Below are positions 1 through 6,809 of a stretch of 10,760 nt of DNA, in pieces. The DNA comes from WHSM01 sp050701635. Lineage in GTDB: Bacteria; Actinomycetota; Actinomycetes; Mycobacteriales; Micromonosporaceae. Below the pieces are notes generated by a model that was not told the origin of the DNA, did no database searches, and was given only the letters and a program-made list of their open reading frames with translations. Location: assembly GCA_050701635.1 (NCBI GenBank), contig JBOGDF010000191.1, positions 1-10,760 of the forward strand, in the 5' to 3' direction. Position 1 is the stretch's first letter. Each line of letters begins with the position of its first letter. A program made the position numbers and the translations under genes.

Positions 1-1
1 C

Positions 2-94
2 GAGCCAGAGCCGGAACCCGAGCCGGAACCCGAGCCGGAACCCGAGCCGGAACCCGAGCCGGAACCCGAGCCGGAACCGGAACCCGAGCCCGAA
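2..94 (+). repeat. 12-bp tandem repeat encoding Glu-Pro dipeptides
   Basis: Five perfect head-to-tail copies of GAGCCGGAACCC occupy 8-67, followed by a shortened and variant copy to about 94 and preceded by one degenerate unit at 2-7. Each unit is 12 bp, so copy-number change keeps the reading frame. The repeat lies inside the membrane-protein gene and encodes (Glu-Pro-Glu-Pro). It may extend beyond the left edge. Such short perfect arrays commonly vary in length by slipped-strand mispairing; variation here is inference. Confidence 0.9.
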
Positions 95-859
95 CTGGCG
101 CCGGCGCCCGAACCAGAGCCCGCCCCGGAGCCGGCGGTCAAGCCGGCGGTCGAGCCGACGCCGGAGGCTCAGCGGGAGCCGGTGTCCGTGTCCGGGCCGG
201 CTCTACCCGCCGGCACGCCGCGATCGCCAGGGCTGCCATGGTGGGCGGTGACGTTGCTGGTCGTGGGCGGCCTGCTGCTGGTGCTGGTGAACCTTCCGGG
301 CTTCGAGGACACGCACAAGGCGTGGTACGACGAAGGCGACTCCGTCTATCGCACCTGGTACGACCCGTACCTGCTCGGGTCCGTGGTCGTGACCCTGGCG
401 GCGGTGGCCGCCTGGCTGGGCCGGTGGGCCGCCGGTGTGGTGCTGGGAGCCGCCGGCTGGCTTGCCGTGACCGGTGCGCTGTACCTGGTCGCGGGGCTGG
501 CGTACGAGGAGGGCATCGGCGCCTGGGCCACCACGACCGCGGTGGCCATCGGCGCAGCGGGACTCGTACTCGTACTGACCCGGCCAGCGGTCCGTCCACT
601 GTGGCCGGTCGACTGGCTCGCCGCCGCGGCGCTGGTGATGGGTGCGCTGCTGCTCGGGGCATTCATCGCGGTCAGACCCGCCGGGGATGCCTCGACTTAC
701 GCGGTGGTACGGCTGATCGTGGTGTTGCTCCTCGCATGCTCCGGATGGCTGGCGGCCGCCGGTGCCCGCTACCACGCGTCGCGCCCGGTGCTGGTCGCCG
801 CGGTGCTGACGGCAGTGGCGCTGGACGCGCTCAACGCACTCTTCGGTACGGGTGACTGA
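2..859 (+). CDS. Polytopic membrane protein with N-terminal Glu-Pro repeat tract (5' end outside window)
   Basis: The reading frame is open from the left edge to TGA at 857-859, so at least 285 residues are present and the true start lies upstream. The visible N-terminal part is about 40 residues of almost pure Glu-Pro dipeptides, then about 20 residues rich in Pro, Ala and Glu. This should be an extended, negatively charged, disordered linker. From about position 240 on the DNA the protein becomes a membrane domain: I count six or seven hydrophobic stretches, separated by short loops such as the acidic/aromatic loop containing DTHKAWYDEGD after the first segment. No catalytic motif or known family is recognised. 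A GTG at 182 could start a shorter protein without the repeat tract, but codon use and the open frame upstream argue for the longer form. The next membrane-protein gene starts 1 bp after its stop, which suggests one operon. Confidence 0.8.
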   Translation, partial: EPEPEPEPEPEPEPEPEPEPEPEPEPEPEPELAPAPEPEPAPEPAVKPAVEPTPEAQREPVSVSGPALPAGTPRSPGLPWWAVTLLVVGGLLLVLVNLPGFEDTHKAWYDEGDSVYRTWYDPYLLGSVVVTLAAVAAWLGRWAAGVVLGAAGWLAVTGALYLVAGLAYEEGIGAWATTTAVAIGAAGLVLVLTRPAVRPLWPVDWLAAAALVMGALLLGAFIAVRPAGDASTYAVVRLIVVLLLACSGWLAAAGARYHASRPVLVAAVLTAVALDALNALFGTGD

Positions 860-860
860 C

Positions 861-1700
861 ATGACGCCGGGTGGTCTGCTCCTGTTCCTCGGGTACGCGG
901 TGTTCGCCGCCGCTGTGGTGCTGGCGGTGCGGCGTACCCCCGTGATCGAAGCGCCAGCGACGCGGACCGGGTGGTGGGCACCGTGGATGAGCAGCGTCGG
1001 CGTGGCGGTCTGCGCGGTGCTGCTGTTCTACCTGCACCGCCACGGCGGGATCTACTTCGAGTTCATCGCGCTGGTCCCGCTGGCGGCCGCGATCACGTTC
1101 GTGCGGCACGACCACCTCGCCGCCCTCGGTCTCGGCGTCGCGGTGGGATCCGGCGGGTTCATGGCGGCGGACGTCGTGGCGGTGCTGGGGATCCGGTTCC
1201 TGGACGAGGACTCGCGCGGCACGTTGGCGCTCACAGTCCTGGTGTCCGCCGCGCTGCTGGGATTCGCCCTGGTCGAGATCGGGCGGCGGGGCGAGCTGGT
1301 GTTCGCGCGGCCGGACCCGTACGCGGCCACCGTAGCGGTGCTGGGAGTCGGTCTCCTGGTATGGGCCCAGTTCGTGGACGCCTACGGGGGCTATCTGCTC
1401 GCGATCCAGTTGACCAGTGGGTGGTCGTTGGTGTTTCCGCTGGTCGCGGCGGTGTTGACCGGGGCGGTTCTGGTCGTGGCCGGTCGGGTCGGGTCCGCCG
1501 TCGCGCTGGGCGCCGCACTCGGATACCTGGGCGCGGCCCTGCTGTCCGGCTTCCCCACCGACGAATGGCGCGCGTACTCCAACGTGATGCTCGTTGGCCA
1601 CGTGGTGCTGCTGGCAGCCGTGGTGACCGCGGTGGTACGCCGTACCCGCAAAGGCGAAGCGGCAGACCGCGAACCGCAACCCGCCACCCCAACCCAGTAG
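861..1700 (+). CDS. Polytopic integral membrane protein, unknown function
   Basis: A 279-residue, very hydrophobic protein with about nine candidate transmembrane segments: one at the extreme N-terminus (GGLLLFLGYAVFAAAVVL), then roughly evenly spaced helices through to NVMLVGHVVLLAAVV near the end, and a short polar tail with basic and Glu/Pro/Thr residues. I do not recognise a family and see no conserved catalytic motif. The ATG at 861 is taken as the start because it directly follows the upstream TGA by 1 bp, a classic translational-coupling arrangement. A GTG at 852, overlapping the upstream gene by 8 bp, would add three residues. No strong Shine-Dalgarno precedes either start, which fits coupling to the gene before it. 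The two genes probably make partner membrane proteins (inference from spacing). No obvious terminator follows the stop. Confidence 0.8.
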   Translation: MTPGGLLLFLGYAVFAAAVVLAVRRTPVIEAPATRTGWWAPWMSSVGVAVCAVLLFYLHRHGGIYFEFIALVPLAAAITFVRHDHLAALGLGVAVGSGGFMAADVVAVLGIRFLDEDSRGTLALTVLVSAALLGFALVEIGRRGELVFARPDPYAATVAVLGVGLLVWAQFVDAYGGYLLAIQLTSGWSLVFPLVAAVLTGAVLVVAGRVGSAVALGAALGYLGAALLSGFPTDEWRAYSNVMLVGHVVLLAAVVTAVVRRTRKGEAADREPQPATPTQ

Positions 1701-1748
1701 CGGAGCGATACCTTCTCAGCGATCGTCGGTGCATAGGGGGAGTGGATC

Positions 1749-2342
1749 GTGGCGTTGGACCTGGGGAGTTACCCGGTCCGGTTGGGGTCGGCGCCGATGC
1801 GGCTGATCCGGGCTGACGCCCGGGCGTGGCAGGCGGCGGTCGACCATCCACCGTTCTGTGACCGGCCGGCCGACTCTCTCCCTGAGGTCAGTCGTCAGCT
1901 GCAGGCTGAGTTTCCGGACGGGCTCGAGCGGGATTGGAACTTTCCGGATCGTTCGTACGGCCAGGCCGAATACCTGCTCGACTGCGCCGGCTACCGGACG
2001 CTGAAGTCGTGGCCGGAACGGGAGCGGTCGTTGCCGTACCGGATCATCGAGGGTGACGAGGAGTTCGCCGTACACGCCACGGGGGTTCAGGGGATCACGT
2101 GGCGGTGCTCCACCGCGGCGTTCCTGGCTGAGGCGGTCGCGACGATCGGATCGCTCGACCCGGTGGCTGCCCGCCGGGAGTTTTCGGTTGCTGAGATGGC
2201 GGCGCTCGGCGTCTACAAGGTCCACCCGTCCCACGACGACGATGAGGTGTTCGCGGGTCTCCTGGACGGGCTGCGGCGCTTGGCGGCGTACTACCGAGGG
2301 ATCGTCGACCGCGGCCTGGATCTGATCATCGTGAAGGACTGA
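1749..2342 (+). CDS. DUF1877 (YfbM-like) family protein
   Basis: A 197-residue, soluble, acidic protein with no signal peptide or membrane segment. The C-terminal half fits the DUF1877/YfbM pattern as I know it: a region like FLAEAVATIGSLDP, then a segment of the type FSVAEMAALGVYK, an acidic stretch with HDDDEV, then GLRRLAAYYRGIVDRGLDL ending in a hydrophobic strand (IIVKD). The family is widespread in bacteria and has no established biochemical role, so none is assigned. The GTG start at 1749 is supported by a strong ribosome-binding site, AGGGGGAG around 1734-1742. The gene is 48 bp downstream of the membrane-protein pair and 26 bp upstream of the aldolase gene, on the same strand; whether they share a transcript is not clear. 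Family assignment rests on recalled motif resemblance, not on a search. Confidence 0.75.
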   Translation: MALDLGSYPVRLGSAPMRLIRADARAWQAAVDHPPFCDRPADSLPEVSRQLQAEFPDGLERDWNFPDRSYGQAEYLLDCAGYRTLKSWPERERSLPYRIIEGDEEFAVHATGVQGITWRCSTAAFLAEAVATIGSLDPVAARREFSVAEMAALGVYKVHPSHDDDEVFAGLLDGLRRLAAYYRGIVDRGLDLIIVKD

Positions 2343-2368
2343 TCTCTCGAGGTGCTTAGCATCCTTGT

Positions 2369-3070
2369 ATGCCGCACCCAAGCCACACCCTCGTACCGGA
2401 ACGGGAGCAGGTCGCCGCCGTCTGCCGGCGCCTCGCCGACGACGGGCTGGTGCTCGGCACCGCCGGCAACGTCAGCGTGCGCGCCGGCGAGCTGATCGCG
2501 GTCACTGCCACCGGCGCCAGCTTCGCCGAGCTGACCACGGAGCAGGTCAGCGTGGTCGACTCCGGCGGCCGGCTGGTCGCCGGCGAGTACGCGCCGACCT
2601 CCGAGCTGGGCCTGCACCTGGAGCTCTACCGGCGCTACCAGACCGGCGCGATCGTGCACACCCACGCGCCGATGGCGGTCGCGCTGGCGTGTGTGCTGGA
2701 CGAGCTTCCGGTGATCCACTACCAGCTGCTCGGGCTGGGTGGCGCGGTGCGGGTGGCGGCGTACCACACCTTCGGTACGCCGGAGCTGGCACAGGCGGTG
2801 AGCGACGCGCTCGACGGAAGGTACGCCGCGCTGATGTCCAACCACGGCGCGGTGACCCACGCGCCGACCGTCGACAAGGCATTGGAGCACGCCCTCCTGC
2901 TGGAATGGGGCTGCCAGATCTACTGGCACGCCGCCGCGCTCGGCACGCCACGGGTGCTCGACGAGGAGCAGCAACAAGCCGTCGCCGCGCAGGCCCGCGC
3001 CCTGAACTACGGAGCAACCCGCCCCGGAGCCCCACCGGCCGGTGAACGGTCACGAGCAGATAGGCCTTGA
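2369..3070 (+). CDS. Class II aldolase/adducin family protein (L-fuculose-phosphate aldolase-like)
   Basis: A 233-residue cytosolic protein with all hallmarks of the zinc-dependent class II aldolase/adducin fold. Residues 30-38 (GTAGNVSVR) form the phosphate-binding loop. T77-S78-E79 matches the family's substrate-binding Ser plus catalytic Glu. H97 and H99 (VHTHAP) and H159 (SNHG) match the three zinc-ligand histidines. Length is close to the usual 210-230, with a short polar tail after about residue 215. Known members cleave or epimerise sugar phosphates (FucA, RhaD, AraD) or dehydrate methylthioribulose-phosphate (MtnB). The exact substrate cannot be told from sequence, and no kinase, isomerase or transporter gene is adjacent. 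The ATG at 2369 has no well-spaced Shine-Dalgarno (GAGGTG ends about 14 nt upstream), so translation may be leaderless or weak. The end of the gene contains one copy of a direct repeat shared with the control region of the next gene. Confidence 0.88.
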   Translation: MPHPSHTLVPEREQVAAVCRRLADDGLVLGTAGNVSVRAGELIAVTATGASFAELTTEQVSVVDSGGRLVAGEYAPTSELGLHLELYRRYQTGAIVHTHAPMAVALACVLDELPVIHYQLLGLGGAVRVAAYHTFGTPELAQAVSDALDGRYAALMSNHGAVTHAPTVDKALEHALLLEWGCQIYWHAAALGTPRVLDEEQQQAVAAQARALNYGATRPGAPPAGERSRADRP

Positions 3071-3096
3071 CCGCTCAGGGGCAGACAAGCCTTGAC
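3057..3096 (+). repeat. Pair of 15-bp direct repeats, 25 bp apart, around the aldolase stop codon
   Basis: CAGATAGGCCTTGAC (3057-3071) and CAGACAAGCCTTGAC (3082-3096) agree at 13 of 15 positions and are spaced 25 bp start to start. The first copy spans the aldolase TGA. The second runs into the TTGACA element at 3092-3097. They could be a regulator-binding pair or a small local duplication; the sequence alone does not decide. Confidence 0.6.
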
Positions 3097-3120
3097 ATAG
3101 CGCACCGATCCCGCCAATCT
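3092..3120 (+). promoter_or_regulatory. Candidate promoter for the CBM-FN3-sugar dehydrogenase gene
   Basis: A perfect TTGACA (-35 type) is at 3092-3097. At 17-bp spacing lies CAATCT (3115-3120), a poor -10 match, so the -35 box is the stronger part of the claim. Transcription would begin near 3127, on the palindrome described next, which would fit repression. This is inference from two short boxes. Confidence 0.35.
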
Positions 3121-3126
3121 CCTTGA

Positions 3127-3147
3127 TTAGGAAGACTAACTTTCTAT
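3127..3147 (+). promoter_or_regulatory. Imperfect inverted repeat, candidate operator
   Basis: TTAGGAAG (3127-3134) and CTTTCTAT (3140-3147) are inverted copies matching at 6 of 8 positions around a 5-bp spacer. It is one of few AT-rich spots in the window and sits between the candidate promoter and the start codon. From memory, it resembles the AGGAAA/TTTCCT palindromes bound by ROK-family repressors such as CsnR upstream of actinobacterial secreted carbohydrate-active enzymes. That link is not proven here; no ROK gene is in the window. Confidence 0.4.
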
Positions 3148-3150
3148 TGC

Positions 3151-3157
3151 GGGGTGA
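3151..3157 (+). promoter_or_regulatory. Ribosome-binding site deciding the start of the CBM-FN3-sugar dehydrogenase
   Basis: GGGGTGA matches the extended anti-Shine-Dalgarno target at 6 of 7 positions and ends 5 nt before GTG 3163. It overlaps the other candidate start, GTG 3154, which has no usable site of its own. This favours 3163 as the start. Confidence 0.5.
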
Positions 3158-3162
3158 AGCCG

Positions 3163-5583
3163 GTGCGCACACCACGGATCAGGATGAAGCTGCTCGCCGG
3201 TGTCGTCACCGCCGGCTTGATCACCGGCATCGCGGTAACCGGCGATGCGACGGCGGCCCCCACCCGGTACGAGGCCGAGAACGCGACGATCTCCCAAGGC
3301 GTCGTGGAGACCAACCACGCGGGCTTCTCCGGCACCGGGTTCGTCAACGGCGACAACGTAGCCGGCAGCTACCTGGATTGGACCGTGACCGCCGCGAACG
3401 CCGGCACCGCCACGCTGGCGATCCGGTACGCCAACGGCACCACCACCGACCGGCCGGCCGGGCTCACCGTGAACGGCACGGCGGTCAACGGACCCGTCTC
3501 GTTCCCGAGTACGGGTGCCTGGGCCACCTGGGCCACGCGCAGCGTCACCGCGCCGGTCGTCGCCGGCACCAACCGGATCCGCCTCACCGCCACCACCGCG
3601 AGCGGGAATCCGAACCTGGACTACCTGGACTTCGACGTGGCGCCGCCGCCGGCCTCCACCGACTACCAGGCGGAGAACGCCGTCATCTCACAGGGCGTCG
3701 TGGAGTCCAACCACGCCGGATACACCGGCACCGGGTTCGTCAACTACCACAACGTGGCCGGCAGCTACGTCGAGTTCACCGTGAGCGCGGCGGCCGCCGG
3801 CAACTACCCGCTCACCTTCCGGTACGCAAACGGCAGCACCACCGACCGCACGATGGACATCACGGTCAACGGGACTCCCGCCGCGCCCGGGGTCAGCTTC
3901 TCCGGCACCGGAGCCTGGGCCACGTGGTCGGAGAAGACGGTCACGGTCGCGCTGACCGCCGGAGCGAACAAGGTGCGCGCCACCGCGACCAGCTCCGCCG
4001 GTGGGCCGAACCTGGATCGGCTGCGGGCCACCGTACCGGCCGACGGGGAGCCGCCGACCGCGCCGGCGAACCTGCGGTTGGCGAACCCGCCCCGGCCGTA
4101 CGAGCTGGACATCTCCTGGGACGCCTCCAGCGACAACGTCGGGGTCGCCAGCTACAAGGTCTACAACGGCGGCAACGTGATCAAGGAGTTCGGCGGCAAC
4201 GTCACCTCGGCCACGTTGACCAACCTCACGCCGAGCACCCGGTACGTGCTGACGGTGCTGGCGTACGACGCGGCGGGCAACGCCTCGCAGGCCAGCAACA
4301 ACCTCGACGTCACCACGCCGCCGAGCGACGACACGCAGCCGCCCACGGTGCCGACCGGCCTGAAGGCGACCACCGTCACCGGCACCAGCGTCACGCTGCT
4401 GTGGAACGCGGCCAGCGACAACGTCGGGGTGGCCGGCTACCGGGTGTACCGCGACGGCACCCAGTTCGCCGACGTACCCGACCTGACCGCGACCGACACC
4501 GGGCTCACCCCGCAGACCACGTACCAGTACGCGGTGGCGGCGTACGACGCGAACGGAAACGTCTCGGCGCGTAGTGCCCAGGTCGCGGTGACCACCACCG
4601 GCGCGGGCGGCGGAGATCCGGTGTTCGACCGGAACGTGAACACGCAGCTCGACCTGCCGTGGGGGATCGGCTTCCTGCCGGACGGCTCCGCGCTGGTCGC
4701 CGAGCGGGACCGGTTCGAGGTGGTACGGGTGACCGCCGCCGGGCAGAAGACCGTACTCGGGAAAATCTCGGAAGCGGTGACCACCACCGGCGAGGGCGGC
4801 CTGCTGGGCCTCGCCGTGTCGCCCAGCTTCGCCACCGACCACTACGTGTACGTCTACTACACCTCCGCCACCGACAACCGGGTGTCCCGGTTCAGGTTCG
4901 AGAACAACACCATCGGGGCCCGCGAGCCGATCGTGACCGGCATCGCGAAGAACCGCTTCCACAACGGCGGCCGGATCAAGTTCGGGCCCGACGGCATGCT
5001 CTACATCACCACCGGCGACGCGCAGGACAGCAGCCGGGCGCAGAACCTCAGCTCGCTCAACGGCAAGATCCTGCGGGTCACGCCGACCGGCGCGGCGGCA
5101 CCGGGCAACCCGTACAACAGCCGGATCTACAGCCTCGGACACCGCAACGTGCAGGGCATCGCCTGGGACTCGCAGGGCCGGCTGTGGGCGTCCGAGTTCG
5201 GTGACAGCACGTGGGACGAGCTCAACCTGATCCGCTCCGGCGGCAACTACGGCTGGCCGTACTGCCAGGGCGCGTGCAGCGACACCCGTTTCATCAACCC
5301 GGTACGGCAGTGGGACGTCGCCTCCGCCTCGCCCAGCGGCCTGGAGATCGTCAACGACTGGATCTACATGGCGGCGGTACGCGGATCCCGGCTCTGGGTG
5401 ATGAAGATCAACGGCAGCTCGACCGACACCCCGCGGGCCTTCTTCAACGGCACCTGGGGGCGGCTGCGTACCGTGGTCAAGACCCCGGACGGCGGGCTGT
5501 GGCTGACCTCGACGAACAACGACAAGAGCGGCGGTACGCCCACCGTCCTCGACAACGTGATCGTACGGTTGAAATTCTCGTGA
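3163..5583 (+). CDS. Secreted PQQ-type sugar dehydrogenase with two CBM6/35-like and two FN3 domains
   Basis: An 806-residue exported multidomain protein. A Sec signal peptide covers residues 1-31 (basic RTPRIRMK, hydrophobic core, ATA/AP cleavage). Two tandem carbohydrate-binding modules of CBM6/CBM35 type follow at about 33-165 and 168-291, each opening with YEAEN or YQAEN and ISQGVVE. Two FN3 domains follow at about 296-387 and 390-479. The C-terminal 487-806 is a soluble glucose/sorbosone-dehydrogenase beta-propeller: GEGGLLGLAVSPSF (543-556), FHNGGRIKFGPDG with H600 as putative catalytic base, GHRNVQG with R661-N662 in the PQQ-contact position, and GGNYGWP (693-699). Family members oxidise aldoses using PQQ and calcium; the substrate here is unknown. 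C701 and C705 could form a disulfide. Alternative starts are GTG 3154 (three residues longer) and ATG 3184. The binding modules suggest action on, or at, a polysaccharide. Confidence 0.9.
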   Translation: MRTPRIRMKLLAGVVTAGLITGIAVTGDATAAPTRYEAENATISQGVVETNHAGFSGTGFVNGDNVAGSYLDWTVTAANAGTATLAIRYANGTTTDRPAGLTVNGTAVNGPVSFPSTGAWATWATRSVTAPVVAGTNRIRLTATTASGNPNLDYLDFDVAPPPASTDYQAENAVISQGVVESNHAGYTGTGFVNYHNVAGSYVEFTVSAAAAGNYPLTFRYANGSTTDRTMDITVNGTPAAPGVSFSGTGAWATWSEKTVTVALTAGANKVRATATSSAGGPNLDRLRATVPADGEPPTAPANLRLANPPRPYELDISWDASSDNVGVASYKVYNGGNVIKEFGGNVTSATLTNLTPSTRYVLTVLAYDAAGNASQASNNLDVTTPPSDDTQPPTVPTGLKATTVTGTSVTLLWNAASDNVGVAGYRVYRDGTQFADVPDLTATDTGLTPQTTYQYAVAAYDANGNVSARSAQVAVTTTGAGGGDPVFDRNVNTQLDLPWGIGFLPDGSALVAERDRFEVVRVTAAGQKTVLGKISEAVTTTGEGGLLGLAVSPSFATDHYVYVYYTSATDNRVSRFRFENNTIGAREPIVTGIAKNRFHNGGRIKFGPDGMLYITTGDAQDSSRAQNLSSLNGKILRVTPTGAAAPGNPYNSRIYSLGHRNVQGIAWDSQGRLWASEFGDSTWDELNLIRSGGNYGWPYCQGACSDTRFINPVRQWDVASASPSGLEIVNDWIYMAAVRGSRLWVMKINGSSTDTPRAFFNGTWGRLRTVVKTPDGGLWLTSTNNDKSGGTPTVLDNVIVRLKFS

Positions 5584-5586
5584 TCG

Positions 5587-6576
5587 TCAGACCGGGGGCC
5601 GCTTGAGGGTCTGCGCGGGTGTCTCGCCGTAGGCGCGACGGTGCGCCTCGGCGAACCGCGACGAGTTGGTGAAGCCCCACTTCGTGGCGATCGCGGTCAC
5701 GGTGGTGCCGGCAGCGTCGGCCTGGATCAGGTCGGCGTGTGCCTTGTCGAGTCGGAGCCGGTTGAGGTACGCCATCGGAGTGGTGCCGAGGTGCTTCTGG
5801 AACCCCTCCTGCAGCGAACGGGTCGCCAGCCCGACGCTCTGGGCGATGTCGTGCACGGTGATCGGGTCGGTGAGCCGAGCCCGCATCACGTCGATCGCGA
5901 GCTGCACCCGCCGTGGCGGTGCCGCGCGGGTCTCCGCGTTGTGCAGCAGCTCCGAGTGGCTGTGCCGGGCCGCGGTCAACAGGCCGGTGGTGAGCAGATC
6001 CTCCAGATGCGTCAACGCCAGCGGAGATGACGCCAGGGGCCGGCCACGGTCGGTGTCGCGCCGGATCATGTTGACCACGTCGAGCCAGCTCCGCATCTCG
6101 GGAGTGCCCAGGTCGATGCCGAGCTCGAACCGCAGCGGGCCTCGGGGAGGGTAGCCGAGCATCTGCCCGAGGGTGCGTTGTACACAGTGCGCGTCGAACC
6201 GCGCCAGCAGCAGGTCGGTCTTCGGCCGCCAGTGCATCCGGTACGGCAGCCCCGGCTGGGCGACGGAGGCGACCGTACGCGTGGAGCGGACCTGCCGTAC
6301 GCCGTTGTCGGTGTCCACCGCGCCGGTGAGGGGGATGTGGATCAGGTACCTCGAGTCGATGGTCTCGGGGGTGACCTTCACCTCCGCGCCGTAGCGGACG
6401 TAGCACAGCGCCATCGCCCCGATCGGCGCCGTGTGCTGGCGCGCGTCGAAGTCGCCGCGGCGGCCCAGGACCTGCAGACGGTGCGGCGCCAGGGCCCGGC
6501 CGATCATCTCCCGCGCTTGGTCAACATCGCGGGTGTGCACGTTCTCGTAGCGCGCCAGCGGCAGCGTCCTCATCAT
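5587..6576 (-). CDS. AraC-family transcriptional regulator
   Basis: A 329-residue regulator. Residues from about 224 to the end are a typical AraC/XylS DNA-binding domain with two helix-turn-helix motifs: ITVHDIAQSVGLATRSLQEGF (about 239-259) and VTAIATKWGFTNSSRFAEAHRRAYG (about 292-317, with the usual GF-N-S-RF-AF-like signature). The N-terminal half looks like the AraC-binding-like (cupin-type) sensor domain, with strands such as RYLIHIPLTGAV and RTVASVAQPGLPY; its ligand is unknown. The open frame extends to 6699, but the ATG at 6576 fits normal family length and follows an AGAGG at 6588-6592 (reverse strand); GTG 6579 is equally possible. The gene lies between two secreted sugar dehydrogenases. 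It ends 3 bp from the end of the first and shares the strand of the second, so it may regulate one or both (inference). Confidence 0.9.
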   Translation of the reverse strand: MMRTLPLARYENVHTRDVDQAREMIGRALAPHRLQVLGRRGDFDARQHTAPIGAMALCYVRYGAEVKVTPETIDSRYLIHIPLTGAVDTDNGVRQVRSTRTVASVAQPGLPYRMHWRPKTDLLLARFDAHCVQRTLGQMLGYPPRGPLRFELGIDLGTPEMRSWLDVVNMIRRDTDRGRPLASSPLALTHLEDLLTTGLLTAARHSHSELLHNAETRAAPPRRVQLAIDVMRARLTDPITVHDIAQSVGLATRSLQEGFQKHLGTTPMAYLNRLRLDKAHADLIQADAAGTTVTAIATKWGFTNSSRFAEAHRRAYGETPAQTLKRPPV

Positions 6577-6809
6577 CACCACCCGTACCTCTGGTCCGTG
6601 ACTCGAGGTCTCGTCGGTCGCAGGTCCAGAAAGGACCGTACGGCCGTGACCTGCTGTTTTGCTTCCGAGATCCTCAAGGATGCACCTACATCCAACCATG
6701 TGCCAAGAGACCCGTCAGTTCCGCGTTTTCCGGCCCAGACGCCGCGTTCTGCGTATAGCCACGGCGTCACGGCGACGCATATCTTCGAGGGTCGGCCGAA
6801 CCGCGCGGG
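6577..6809. other. Intergenic region upstream of the AraC gene and downstream of the LGFP dehydrogenase gene
   Basis: These 233 bp are somewhat less GC-rich than the flanks. On the reverse strand a TTGGCA at about 6700-6710 could be a -35 box for the regulator, but no convincing -10 follows. A small 5-bp hairpin (GGTCC at 6623-6627, GGACC at 6633-6637) is too weak and lacks a T-run to be called a terminator. The AraC promoter is presumably here, but I cannot place it. Confidence 0.4.

Noticed and set aside
2..94. Possible CRISPR-like array
   Set aside because: The units are 12 bp, head to tail without spacers, and encode Glu-Pro in frame; this is a coding minisatellite.
971..1816. A 281-codon frame overlapping the second membrane protein
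   Set aside because: Arg/Gly-rich product, overlaps two supported genes, and lacks family motifs.
3688..5142. A 484-codon open frame on the - strand opposite the CBM dehydrogenase
   Set aside because: Low-complexity Arg/Val/Gly product and no ribosome-binding site; the + strand frame carries clear domains.
6623..6637. Hairpin GGTCC-AGAAA-GGACC as terminator
   Set aside because: Only a 5-bp stem, no T-run on either strand, and about 170 bp from the end of the LGFP dehydrogenase gene.
6577..6699. N-terminal extension of the AraC regulator by 41 residues
   Set aside because: The extension has no family similarity, and the ATG at 6576 fits the usual length and has an upstream AGAGG.
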